64,000 nt of DNA from Flavonifractor sp052065355. Lineage in GTDB: Bacteria; Bacillota; Clostridia; Oscillospirales; Oscillospiraceae. Shown here one piece after another: positions 52,001 to 59,809 of this stretch. Each line of letters opens with the position of its first letter. Positions within the stretch are counted from its first letter, which is position 1. The notes beneath the pieces are model-generated. The model ran no database searches. It worked only from the letters and a program-made list of their open reading frames with translations, and was not told the DNA's origin. Made by a program: the position numbers and the translations under genes. Location: assembly GCF_052065355.1 (NCBI RefSeq), contig NZ_JBQHUF010000002.1, positions 62,001 through 126,000 on the forward strand, written 5' to 3'.

Positions 52001-53820
52001 CCTTCCGCATTCTGGTTATGGAGGAAAACGACGTGGCCGCCGGGTTCGGCGGCGGCAGCGGCACTGCGGAGGATCCTTTCCTGGTGGCTACTGTGGGCCA
52101 TCTGGAACACCTGGCTGCCATGGTGAATTACGGCTATGACTTTGCTGGTAAGGAGATCCTCCAGGTGAACGACCTGGAGCTGCGTGGCTCGGCGGAAAAC
52201 CCCTGGACCCCCATCGGGAGCGAGACTGCACCCTTCCGCGGCAGCTATAACGGCAACTGCCATACCATCAGCGGCCTGTATGTCAAAGGGACAGGAAATG
52301 ATCCTGTTGGCCTGTTCGGCGCGGCGGAGGATGCCACCATTGCCTGCCTGGATATCAAAGACTCTACCTTCCAAGGCGGAGTAGTAGGTGCTGTGGCTGG
52401 CTGCATCACCGACTGCGGTCTGGTAGACTGCTGCACGCTGGACAATGTGACGGTCACCGTTACTGCCGAGAGCGGCTCCGCCGGCGGCATTGTAGGCATG
52501 GCGGTGGCTTCCGATGTCTGTCAGATCGGATTCTGCTCCAGTCAGGCCCAGGTTTCCAGCCCGGTCTTTGACGGCAGAATCGGCGGTATCATCGGCAGCT
52601 CCACCGGCAGAAACCTGCAGGTGGTAGCCTGCCGCAGTTCCGGGCCGGTGACCTACGTGGGTGAGGATACCATATATGTGACCGCTGGCGGCATCCTGGG
52701 ATACAGCGGCGGCGGCTATGTGATCCAGTGCTTCAGTACTGCAGATGTGAAATGCGGGGACCGAGGCTACTCCGGCGGCATTGTTGGCGCCAGCAAAGGC
52801 AGCACAACTATCCAGTCCTGCTACGCTACGGGTGAGATGGGCTCTGGCGAGACAAGCGTTTGCGGTGGTATCATCAGCCAGCTGTATTCCGGCGATGTGG
52901 TACAGCAGTGCTATTTTACCGGAAGCTATGGCGCAGGTAACTTTACCCGTACACCGATTGCCCTCATCGTCAGTTATGGTACTATCAATCAGTGCTATTA
53001 TCTGAACAGCTCGGGAAGCAGCTTCAATATCAAGGGGACGACCTCCCTCACCAGTGCCCAGATGAAACAGGCCTCTTCCTTCTCCGGCTGGGACTTTAGC
53101 AAGACCTGGGGCTTTGTGGAGGGGGAAAACAGCGGTTATCCGGTGCTGAAGGTGTTTTATCCCACCTGGGACGGAAACGCCCCCACCTTTGACCGGGCGG
53201 CCTTCTCCGAGGGATGCCAGGATGTGACCGTCACCTTTGACCGCAGCGGCAATGTGCTGGAAGGAGTCCAGGGCCTGACGGAGGACCAGTATGAGCTGGG
53301 AGAATATGACTCCCAGTCCAACGTGCAGACCCTGACTATCCGCAAGGACTTTTTGATGACCCTGGGCGTGGGCACCCAGACCCTGACGGCGGAATTCGGC
53401 GCCGGCTGTCAGGTGGAGTTCCAGATCAATGTGGTGGACAACACCCCCACCGACCGCTACATCTTCGCTCTGGATGGCTTTACCCCCGCGGCAGGCGGGC
53501 AGGCTGGAAGTGTGGATGTGCTGATCTCCGCACCCAAGGACGGCCGGGTGATATGTGTGGCAGCCCTTTATGACGGAGAAAAGATGAAGGACGCGGCGAC
53601 AATGGATGTGGTTCTGTCCAAGGGAGCCAATGTGGTGACCCTGGATCTGAATGGAACGGAAGGGGAGACCTGCAAGCTCTTCCTGCTGGAGGGCGGCACC
53701 TGGGCGCCGCTGGCCGAGCACCAGGAAGAGACGCTGAGCGCTCCGGCCGGTCAGCGCCTGAGCATAGAACCGGATCAGACAGACGCCTTCCTGACCTGGA
53801 TGGGTCAGATGGTCCCATAA
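49009..53820 (+). CDS. Large secreted metallopeptidase-like protein with GLUG repeats and Ig-like domain
   Basis: 1603 residues. N-terminal signal peptide (KKKKYGCLTALLVSLCLLLQMAPAAAALG). Residues 60-400 resemble an M30-like gluzincin: HEYQH at 253-257 (HExxH zinc motif) and TWLNESMAAAAEEWIYPG downstream, with the likely third ligand glutamate. From about 570 there are repeated GLUG-type blocks (SAVGGLAGAFGTG, GAGGLLGTGDHATVTLCGATGDVTSGGSDVGGLVGG, SGGIVGASKGSTTIQSCYATGEM). A Big_2-type Ig domain is at about 925-1005 (LTPGETLQLSVSLEPS, SSAPEVASVSDTGLVTAHQTGATVITAKA). No LPxTG or S-layer domain is visible at the C-terminus. Probably a surface or released protein degrading or binding host or bacterial polymers. 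Confidence 0.88.
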   Translation: MKKKKYGCLTALLVSLCLLLQMAPAAAALGQQTTFVGVDTMMIYNPAVDSSSTMSTGSLVGQINTLEGNFNYVSDGEEDYFFLDQGELYEELEGIDLSDVPKDDSLSLQATDYGVGDTRDFFVQPEATYKYQYTEFTCLYSGTYCRVWGAFYDDADIAEAMGREFDQIIYPGDTEAFGTARYIQDGDKLNILIYPMYSTGLCGFFRPIELLTAAEMGSSNAQLYNNSMPIIHVNSFHCSAGRYQSTGLVTIAHEYQHLICMSSTLLGNGRTSLTLMGTWLNESMAAAAEEWIYPGEMTELGYISRNYNGSGLISGGQSLYDFTTSSGDIGVYGQALLFSEYLKKQCGEQVFHGIHDYWRSAPANSLTDADALYSVIPEDVQQAIDSQLTYGSSIENLLSYDEQKISLSKLNLAFQLAVALQEPSGIYSMTDVCSEASPKFYTGSGRSIEGGGRLFVRTKNGQSFTVPTGADSRLIYVGFKDGEMVVPPTTAADYDPTSPYKVTAVSNDESMGTVSCYDVTITASPAAGYGYAVPAATVLSGEATVVRSGDVFTVSPSSDCTIQINFAPAASGAADTWDGTAEEPVFSEGAYYIHSAEQLAGLAQMVNEGNTLTNTDVHLMADLDLSGHQWTPIGSYTQPFSGRFYGNGHIITGLTVGSADTPYNSSCAGLFGMVQNADKTEIAKITELTIQDAVIYGNADTGILGGYIRSGYISDCQTSGTVSGSSAVGGLAGAFGTGYTSEGTITMARCFSSATITSSGRGAGGLLGTGDHATVTLCGATGDVTSGGSDVGGLVGGDSYSEYSKCYATGDVEGTYYIGGLTGYPSSSDFTSCYAAGGAKGDNMYVGSLLGAYNGSSYGTCYSNCDKTLFPIGGQGAGYGMLTTEQLKKQSSYDEKYWDFDYTWIITPYANEGFPILRWQTKQAMEVVITAEKGYLTPGETLQLSVSLEPSATADQAYTLTSSAPEVASVSDTGLVTAHQTGATVITAKAAKGGAVGTFRILVMEENDVAAGFGGGSGTAEDPFLVATVGHLEHLAAMVNYGYDFAGKEILQVNDLELRGSAENPWTPIGSETAPFRGSYNGNCHTISGLYVKGTGNDPVGLFGAAEDATIACLDIKDSTFQGGVVGAVAGCITDCGLVDCCTLDNVTVTVTAESGSAGGIVGMAVASDVCQIGFCSSQAQVSSPVFDGRIGGIIGSSTGRNLQVVACRSSGPVTYVGEDTIYVTAGGILGYSGGGYVIQCFSTADVKCGDRGYSGGIVGASKGSTTIQSCYATGEMGSGETSVCGGIISQLYSGDVVQQCYFTGSYGAGNFTRTPIALIVSYGTINQCYYLNSSGSSFNIKGTTSLTSAQMKQASSFSGWDFSKTWGFVEGENSGYPVLKVFYPTWDGNAPTFDRAAFSEGCQDVTVTFDRSGNVLEGVQGLTEDQYELGEYDSQSNVQTLTIRKDFLMTLGVGTQTLTAEFGAGCQVEFQINVVDNTPTDRYIFALDGFTPAAGGQAGSVDVLISAPKDGRVICVAALYDGEKMKDAATMDVVLSKGANVVTLDLNGTEGETCKLFLLEGGTWAPLAEHQEETLSAPAGQRLSIEPDQTDAFLTWMGQMVP

Positions 53821-53825
53821 GATAG

Positions 53826-53864
53826 ACAGAGCCCCGGTCCGGGAAGGGACCGGGGCTCTGTTTC
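53826..53864. terminator. Bidirectional terminator between two surface-protein genes
   Basis: Perfect 15-base arms (53826-53840 and 53847-53861) with loop GGGAAG, between convergent genes. Confidence 0.85.
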
Positions 53865-53866
53865 TG

Positions 53867-56275
53867 TTAAGGCAGTGTGACCGAATGGAGCTGGGGGGCG
53901 GGAAGCAGTCCTTCCAGGGACGGACCCACGACGAAGATCTTGACCAGCAGGTCGTCTTTGTCCCGGGCGTCCAGCCGCAGGTCCTTCAGGACTACGGCCC
54001 CTTCGCTCAGACTGTGTATCTCCACCTTGACGTCCAGCATCTGACCGCTGTCCCTGTCGTAGAGGGCGGCAATGATCCGGCAGTCTCCCTGACCGCCTGG
54101 AAGCTCCACCGGGGCGCTCCCGGATACCACGCCGTCCGTAAGCTGGAAGCAGAAGATGCGCAGGGTGGTCTCAGCGGAGGCAGCGGTGTAGTCGGTGGTT
54201 GCCGCCAGCTCCGCCCGGAGCTGATAGTCCCCGGGAGCCTTGGGTAGGCCGTCGGTCCACGCTCCGGCATCACCGGTCCGGTAGGACCAGCTGATCTCCG
54301 CCTGCCAGGGCTGGCCGTTGAGGGTCAGAACAGGGGGACGGACCGATGGAGCCTCTCCAGTCCAGAGGAAGGACTGGGGACCGTCAAAGGAGAGCTCCGC
54401 CCTGCCCTGGGTGATGGTAACAGGAAGGGCTTGGCTGCTGCTGGCCAGCTGCTCCAAAGCCGGGTTTCCCGCAAACACCGCCTCTACCAGATAGGAACCG
54501 GCCTTTGTGGGGGCTTCGGGCAGGGGCGTCTGAGGATCAGAGGCCAGATACCAGCGATAGGTCACCGGGGCACCTTCCACCGGCAGGCCGCCGCAGGTTA
54601 CCGTAGCCTGAGCCAGCAGTGCCACCGGCTGGCCTGTGTAGGGGTAGCTGTTCTCCGTCAGTGTCAGCTGGGTACGGGTGGGGTAGGACCAGAGGGGGTA
54701 GAGATGGAGAACGCCGTCCTCCAATGCGGTGGCGTCCAGCCCAGCGCCGGGCAGATAGTCGGTCCCATTTCCGTCCGGCTGGGTGTTCCACATCCGAACA
54801 GGACGCCCGTTCTCCAGAAAAGTCTCCCCGCCGTAAAGGGTGAGGGAGGGCTCGGTGCCGCTCTGCAGCCGCACGGTGCCGTCGGGGCTGTGGTAGATCA
54901 CCAGCGGCCCGCCGTCATACCACTGGGCGTAGAGGTCGCTGCCCTGGGCCAGAACGGGCTCGCTCTCTGGGAGGTAGAAGGGTGTGGTCTGGGAGAGCTC
55001 TGCCTGAGGCGAAGCAGACCAGGCCAGCAGTTCCATCCCATCCCGGTGAAGTTCGCCGCTGCCGGGGAGCCGGACAGCAGAAGCTCCGCCCGTGGCAGCC
55101 ACCAGCATGGCCTCTTGGCCATCGGAGAAACGGCCTCCGTTGGCGTCCAGCCTGGCCTGATAGGGCTCCCACTGGGCCTGGAGCGTAATGGAATCCTGGT
55201 AATCCCACTTGCCGGTGAGATTTTGGACCGTTTCACCGGGAGCATACAGCTGGTACCTGCCGCCCACATAGCCCTTCCACCCCTGGAAGGTGTAGCCCTT
55301 CCGGGTCAGTCCGCTGTCGGGAAGGACCACGGAGGCGTCGTACACCGTAGAGATGGGGGCGATGCTCCCTGTGCCGCCATTGGAGTCAAAGTAAATGGTG
55401 TAGGGATTGGGGAGCCACTTGGCGTAAAGGGTCTGTCCCTTGGCCTGGATATCCCCTTGGATCTGCTGGGTAAACTCGGGGTCCAGATACCACTCCGTTT
55501 TGGCATACCCCTCCATGGGGTTCTGCTCGGCGTATACGTCCATTTGCACGGTCAGATTTTTGTGGTCCGGCAGAATGATCTTTTGGATATAGTTGTTGCG
55601 CACCACAAAGCCGCTGCCGCTGTTGACCAGTGCGGTGTTATGGCTCAGGTCCAGCTCGGTGAGCCGGTTGTGGTCGATGTGCAGGAATTCCAGAGAAGTA
55701 AGGCCGCTGATATCGATGCTGGTGAGCTTGTTATCAAAAGTCTCAATAAAGACCAGCTTGGTGTTGGTGGAGAGATCCAGCTGCTCCAGCTTGTTGTGCC
55801 GGCAGTATAGCCAATCCAGTTCGGTACACCCCGTCAGATCCAGGCGGGTCAGATAGTTGAGCTCACAGTTGAGGGTGGTCAGCTTGGGATTGTGGGACAG
55901 GTCCAGCTCGGTGAGCCGGTTGCCGTCGCACAGCAGTGAGATTAGCTCCGGGTTTCCGCTCATATCCAGCTCGGTGAGCAGGTTATTCCGGCACACCAGG
56001 CGGATCAGCCGGGGAAAAACTTCGATTCCTTTCAGAGAGGTGAGCCCCATACTGGGAACATGGATCTCGGTGATCCCCTCGATCTCCTCCGGGGTGAGGA
56101 GCCCGTCCGCTCCCACGCCGTTCAGATTGGCTTCGTTCAGCAGCCACTGGCGGAACAGCGGGTCGGGAAAATGCGCCTCATCAATGGGGACGGCGTCCGC
56201 TGCCCGGACCGGGCCGCCCACAAAGACCAGAGCACAGAAAATGGCAGATAAGAGAAGAAGTGCGGTTCGTTTCAT
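53867..56275 (-). CDS. Secreted leucine-rich-repeat protein with InlB-type B repeats
   Basis: 802 residues from ATG 56275 (MKRTALLLLSAIFCALVFVGGPVRA, a signal peptide); the ribosome site is weak. Residues 45-240 are internalin-like leucine-rich repeats about 21 residues long (LTELDLSHNPKLTTLNCELNYLTRLDLTGCTELDWLYC). Listeria-Bacteroides (InlB B) repeats follow, for example YTIYFDSNGGTGSIAPIS and LTRKGYTFQGWKGY, with further copies to about 470. The C-terminal 330 residues hold Ig-like segments (YPYTGQPVALLAQATVTCGGLPV). No sortase motif is seen. It is likely a surface adhesin or ligand-binding protein. It is convergent with the GLUG metallopeptidase, and both end with a similar beta domain whose last part discusses dosage-like VxxALYDxxxGxMxDVK motifs. 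Confidence 0.85.
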   Translation of the reverse strand: MKRTALLLLSAIFCALVFVGGPVRAADAVPIDEAHFPDPLFRQWLLNEANLNGVGADGLLTPEEIEGITEIHVPSMGLTSLKGIEVFPRLIRLVCRNNLLTELDMSGNPELISLLCDGNRLTELDLSHNPKLTTLNCELNYLTRLDLTGCTELDWLYCRHNKLEQLDLSTNTKLVFIETFDNKLTSIDISGLTSLEFLHIDHNRLTELDLSHNTALVNSGSGFVVRNNYIQKIILPDHKNLTVQMDVYAEQNPMEGYAKTEWYLDPEFTQQIQGDIQAKGQTLYAKWLPNPYTIYFDSNGGTGSIAPISTVYDASVVLPDSGLTRKGYTFQGWKGYVGGRYQLYAPGETVQNLTGKWDYQDSITLQAQWEPYQARLDANGGRFSDGQEAMLVAATGGASAVRLPGSGELHRDGMELLAWSASPQAELSQTTPFYLPESEPVLAQGSDLYAQWYDGGPLVIYHSPDGTVRLQSGTEPSLTLYGGETFLENGRPVRMWNTQPDGNGTDYLPGAGLDATALEDGVLHLYPLWSYPTRTQLTLTENSYPYTGQPVALLAQATVTCGGLPVEGAPVTYRWYLASDPQTPLPEAPTKAGSYLVEAVFAGNPALEQLASSSQALPVTITQGRAELSFDGPQSFLWTGEAPSVRPPVLTLNGQPWQAEISWSYRTGDAGAWTDGLPKAPGDYQLRAELAATTDYTAASAETTLRIFCFQLTDGVVSGSAPVELPGGQGDCRIIAALYDRDSGQMLDVKVEIHSLSEGAVVLKDLRLDARDKDDLLVKIFVVGPSLEGLLPAPQLHSVTLP

Positions 56276-56522
56276 GTCAAATTCAGTCCAGTTTTCAGAT
56301 TTCCCCCCGAAGGGGCAGGAGAGAGTATACACGGGATTTTTCAGTTTGTCAATTCATATAGGAATAATATGGATAAAGGAACAAAAGGTGTCTGCTCAGG
56401 AGGAGAAACGGGATACAGTTGCAGGAAAAACAGCGGTATGTTAGACTGATGGATAACGCGCGGGTTCGGCAGACAGGATGAAGAACGGGCCCAATTGAGG
56501 CAGAGAGAGGACACCGGAGGAT

Positions 56523-57467
56523 ATGAAGGCAAAGCTCAGCGACAAAAAAGCGGTCTTTCTGGCAGCCATGGTGTGCTGCTTTTTGTGGGGCAGCGCTACG
56601 CCGGCTATCAAGATCGGCTACCAGATATTTCAGATCGACGGAGGGGACACCAGCAGCATCATTTTGTTTGCCGGTATCCGGTTTTTGCTGGCGGGGCTGC
56701 TGGTGGTGATGTTCCAGAGCCTGCTGCGCAGGCGCTTTCTAAAGCCCGAGCGGGAGGCGCTGCCCAGCATTTTTGCCCTGTCCATGGCTCAAACTGTGGT
56801 GCAATACCTGCTGTTTTATGTGGGCCTGGCCCACACCAGCGGCGTCCATGGCACCATCCTCTCCGGGACCGGCGGCTTTTTCTCCATTCTGATGGCCAGC
56901 CTGCTCTTCCGCTATGAAAAGCTCACCGGCGCAAAGGTGCTGGGCTGCGTAGCGGGTTTTGGCGGCATTGTGATCATGAACCTGTCCGGCATGGCAGGGG
57001 AGAGCCTGTTTCAGGTGTCTCTGCTGGGAGAAGGATTCGTGCTGTTTTCCCAGATGTCCTACGCCCTGTCCAGTATTTTGGTCAAGCGCTTTTCCAGCCG
57101 GTTCGATGTGGTGATGCTCAGCGGATGGCAGTTTGTGCTGGGCGGAAGCATCATGATCCTGGTGGGTCTGCTTACCGGCGGACGGGTTGGGCTGCCCACC
57201 CAGGCCTGGGGCTGGGCGCTGATGCTGTATATGGGCCTGATCTCGGCGGTGGCCTATTCTCTGTGGGGTGTCCTGCTGCAATATAACCCGGTGAGCAGTG
57301 TGACCATTTACACCTTCCTGACCCCGGTGTTCGGGGTCCTGCTCTCGGCAGCCTTCCTGGGAGAGGCGGAGCAGGCCTTTTCTCTGCGTACCCTGGCGGC
57401 GCTGGTCCTGGTGTGTGTGGGTATTTTTGCGGTGAACCGCCGGCAGAAGGAGACAATTAAACCATAA
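56523..57467 (+). CDS. EamA/DMT-family transporter
   Basis: 314 residues, ten membrane segments in two EamA repeats. First repeat: AAMVCCFLWGSATPAIKIGYQIF, FLLAGLLVVMFQSLL, VQYLLFYVGLAHTSGVHGTILSGTGGFFSILMASLLFRYEKLTGAKVLGCVAGFGGIVIMNL. Second repeat: LFSQMSYALSSILVKRFSSRFDVVMLSGWQFVLGGSIMILVG, ISAVAYSLWGVLLQYNPVSSVTIYTFLTPVFGVLLSAAFLGE. Metabolite exporters of this family move amino acids or nucleotide-type compounds. Start ATG 56523 after GACACCGGAGGAT. Upstream 56276-56522 has nothing beyond the ribosome site. Substrate unknown. Confidence 0.93.
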   Translation: MKAKLSDKKAVFLAAMVCCFLWGSATPAIKIGYQIFQIDGGDTSSIILFAGIRFLLAGLLVVMFQSLLRRRFLKPEREALPSIFALSMAQTVVQYLLFYVGLAHTSGVHGTILSGTGGFFSILMASLLFRYEKLTGAKVLGCVAGFGGIVIMNLSGMAGESLFQVSLLGEGFVLFSQMSYALSSILVKRFSSRFDVVMLSGWQFVLGGSIMILVGLLTGGRVGLPTQAWGWALMLYMGLISAVAYSLWGVLLQYNPVSSVTIYTFLTPVFGVLLSAAFLGEAEQAFSLRTLAALVLVCVGIFAVNRRQKETIKP

Positions 57468-57477
57468 CTGGATGAAG

Positions 57478-57512
57478 AAGCCGCCCCCCGGATTGCTCCG
57501 GGGGGCGGCTTT
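57478..57512. terminator. Bidirectional GC-rich terminator
   Basis: Perfect 14-base arms (57478-57491 and 57499-57512) with loop ATTGCT and TT following, between the convergent EamA gene and the beta-keto acid cleavage enzyme gene. Confidence 0.85.
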
Positions 57513-57534
57513 CTATATAGGGAGAGAGGGGATC

Positions 57535-58380
57535 TTACTTCTTCAGGCTGAGGATCTCCCGGGCCTCGTCGGGAGTGGCGACCTGCTTGCCGTACTCCTC
57601 GATCACGCGGCGGGCACGCTCCACGAACTGGACGTTGCTCTCAGCCAGCACGCCCTTGGAGTACATGACGTTGTCCTCCATGCCCACGCGGATGTGGCCG
57701 CCCAGAGCCACGGCGCCGTACAGCATCTCCATGGCGGAGTGGCCCACGCCGAAGCAGCTCCAGGTGGAGCCGGGGCACAGGGACTCCATGGTCTCCTTCA
57801 TGAAGATCAGGTTCTTCATGGAGCCGGGGATGCCGTTGGCGCAGCCCATGCAGAACTGGAAGTGGAGGGGAGCCTTCAGCACGCCCTTCTTCAGGTAGTA
57901 GGCGGCGTTGGCGATCATGCCGGGATCAAAGGCCTCGATCTCGGGCTTGATGCCCCACTCCTGCATGTTCTTGCCCAGCTTCTCCAGGAAAGAGGGGGGA
58001 TTGAGGAACAGGCCGGTGTGCAGCCAGTTCATGGAGCCGCAGTCGTAGGTGCCCAGCTCGGGACGCAGCTCCTGCAGGTGGACCATCCGCTCATCGTCGT
58101 TGGCGGTGAGGGCGCCGGAGGTGGTCATGTTCAGGATGATGTCGCAGTCGGGGTGGTTGGTGCGCAGCAGCTCCACGGTCTCACGGAACTTGTTCTTGTC
58201 CATGGTGCCCTTGCCAGCATCATCGCGCATGTGCAGGTGGGCGATGGAAGCGCCGGCCTTCCAGCAGGCGTACACGTCCTCGGCGATCTCGGCGGGGGTC
58301 ATAGGCACGTTGGGGTTGTTCTCCTTGGTGGGCCAGGCACCGGTGGTGGCTACGGTGATGATGGTCTTGTTCATACTCAT
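57535..58380 (-). CDS. Beta-keto acid cleavage enzyme (BKACE / DUF849, Kce-like)
   Basis: 281 residues with start at ATG 58380 (MSMNKTIITVATTGAWPTKENNPNVPMTPAEIAEDVYACWKAGASIAHLHMRD); the GAGGTG site six bases upstream fixes this start over longer readings. Zn ligands His48 and His50 in AHLHMRD are present; TTSGALTANDDERM, GSMNW and FGVGHSAMEMLYGAVALGGHIRVGMEDNVMYSKG follow the family. These enzymes condense a beta-keto acid with acetyl-CoA and release acetoacetate plus a CoA ester; Kce of lysine fermentation is the best known. Here the partners are a CoA-transferase, a sodium symporter and a cyclase, so the substrate is probably a different keto acid. Last gene of the sigma-54-type operon. 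Confidence 0.92.
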   Translation of the reverse strand: MSMNKTIITVATTGAWPTKENNPNVPMTPAEIAEDVYACWKAGASIAHLHMRDDAGKGTMDKNKFRETVELLRTNHPDCDIILNMTTSGALTANDDERMVHLQELRPELGTYDCGSMNWLHTGLFLNPPSFLEKLGKNMQEWGIKPEIEAFDPGMIANAAYYLKKGVLKAPLHFQFCMGCANGIPGSMKNLIFMKETMESLCPGSTWSCFGVGHSAMEMLYGAVALGGHIRVGMEDNVMYSKGVLAESNVQFVERARRVIEEYGKQVATPDEAREILSLKK

Positions 58381-58405
58381 GTTCATACACCTCATTCTAT
58401 AAAAT

Positions 58406-59728
58406 TCAATGGGTCTGATACAGTCGCTGGAATTCCTCCTCCAGCCAGGGACGGAACTGGGGATGGGCAATGGAGATCAGGGCCTTGGCCCGATCGGTCA
58501 CCGTCAGTCCCCGCAGGCACACCGCGCCGTACTCGGTAGCGACGAAGTGAGTGTTGGTGCGGGTGAGGGTGACCACGCTGCCCTTGGGCAGTACGGGCAG
58601 GATGCGGGACTGGAGCTTCTCCTCCCCGGTGACCTTGTCCTTTACCGTGTAGGTGGAGCGCAGGGTGATGATGGACTTCCCCTCCGGGGCCATCTGCGCC
58701 CCCACTACGGTGTCCACCTGGCCGCCGCTGCCCGAGATCTGCCGGGTACCCACCGCCTCCGAGGCACACTGGCCCGTCAGGTCGATCTGCAGGGCGGCGT
58801 TGATGGAAGTCATGGCCCGGTTGGCGGCCAGTACGTTCAGGTCGTTGGTGTAGCGCAGTGCCTTGTGCAGGATGGAGGGGTTGTCGTCGATAAAGTCGTA
58901 CAGGGCGTGGCTGCCCATGGAGAAGCAGGTGACGGTCTGAAAGGTGTGGAGGGTCTTGCGGGTGTTGTCCGCTACTCCGCTGAGGAGCAGCTCCATGCCG
59001 GCGTCCGACAGAGACTCGGTATGGATGCCCAGGTGGCGCTTGTTTTTCAGCTCAGCGGCCAGGGCATTGATGGTGCTGCCGAAGCCCAGCTGGATGGTAT
59101 CCCCGTCCTGCACCAGGTCGGCCACCACCTTGCCCAGCTGCCGGTCCACGTCGTCCGGCTCCTTGGAGAAGAGGGCGGCGGGGTAGCGGTCGGACTCCAG
59201 AATGGCGTCAACCTGAGAGATGTGGATGGCGGTGTCTCCGAAGACCCGGGGGGCGTGAGAGGCCACCTCCAGCACCAGCCGCTTTGTCCGGGGGATCAGC
59301 TCCTGCTCCAGGCAGGCGCAGCCCGCCAGAGAGAACCAGCCGTGCTTGTCCATGGGAGAGACGGTGAGCACCATGCAGTCGTATTCCGGCACCGCATATG
59401 TCCAGTCTCGGGAGGCGTTGCGCAGGTGGTTGGGGACGAAGGAGCAGATGCCCAGCGCGTCGGAGAGCTGCTGGGGCTTGCTGTAAAACAGGGACTGCAC
59501 ATGGAAAGACTCCCGGCAGGCCGGGTCGGTGAGCAGGGCCACCGGCTCCAGGGGCAGGTAATGGAGCAGCCGCACCTGCCGCAGCTCTCCCGCCCGGCGG
59601 TGGAGGGCGGCGGCGAAGTCAGTGGCCAGCAGAGGCCCGCCGGCCAGGTAGAGGGTGTCGCCCGACTTGACCCGGGCGGCCTCCTCGTCCGCAGTGGTGC
59701 GCTTGCGGCGGTATTCTTCCTGGAACAC
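58406..59728 (-). CDS. Acetyl-CoA hydrolase/CoA-transferase family (4-hydroxybutyrate or butyryl-CoA type)
   Basis: 440 residues from GTG 59728, preceded by AGAGAGGAGTTTTTCC; an upstream TTG at 59752 overlaps this ribosome site. Family II CoA-transferase: AARVKSGDTLYLAGGPLLATDFAAALHRR, PNHLRNASRDWTYAVPEYDCMVLTVSPMDKHGWFSL, DGDTIQLGFGSTINALAAELKNKRHLGIHTESLSD, and the catalytic glutamate in LTGQCASEAVGTRQISGSGGQVDTVVGAQMAPEGKSIITLRST. It exchanges CoA between acetyl-CoA and a carboxylic acid. It lies 25 bases before the BKACE gene, consistent with activating or releasing acids made by that enzyme. Confidence 0.92.
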   Translation of the reverse strand: MFQEEYRRKRTTADEEAARVKSGDTLYLAGGPLLATDFAAALHRRAGELRQVRLLHYLPLEPVALLTDPACRESFHVQSLFYSKPQQLSDALGICSFVPNHLRNASRDWTYAVPEYDCMVLTVSPMDKHGWFSLAGCACLEQELIPRTKRLVLEVASHAPRVFGDTAIHISQVDAILESDRYPAALFSKEPDDVDRQLGKVVADLVQDGDTIQLGFGSTINALAAELKNKRHLGIHTESLSDAGMELLLSGVADNTRKTLHTFQTVTCFSMGSHALYDFIDDNPSILHKALRYTNDLNVLAANRAMTSINAALQIDLTGQCASEAVGTRQISGSGGQVDTVVGAQMAPEGKSIITLRSTYTVKDKVTGEEKLQSRILPVLPKGSVVTLTRTNTHFVATEYGAVCLRGLTVTDRAKALISIAHPQFRPWLEEEFQRLYQTH

Positions 59729-59750
59729 GGAAAAACTCCTCTCTAAGCAC

Positions 59751-59781
59751 AACGGCGAAGCGGGGTACCCGCTCCGCCGTT
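59751..59781 (-). promoter_or_regulatory. Intercistronic hairpin between symporter and CoA-transferase genes
   Basis: AACGGCG-A-AGCGGG pairs with CCCGCT-C-CGCCGTT around TAC (59751-59781). No T run follows leftward, so it is more likely an mRNA stability or processing element than a full terminator. Confidence 0.5.
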
Positions 59782-59809
59782 GGATTGCTTATGGTTTGTA
59801 CAAAAGGGA

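Noticed and set aside
48961..53721. Very long open frames on the minus strand opposite the GLUG protein gene (about 787 and 721 codons)
   Set aside because: They mirror the codon bias of the real + strand gene, have no ribosome sites, and their translations show no domain or signal peptide.
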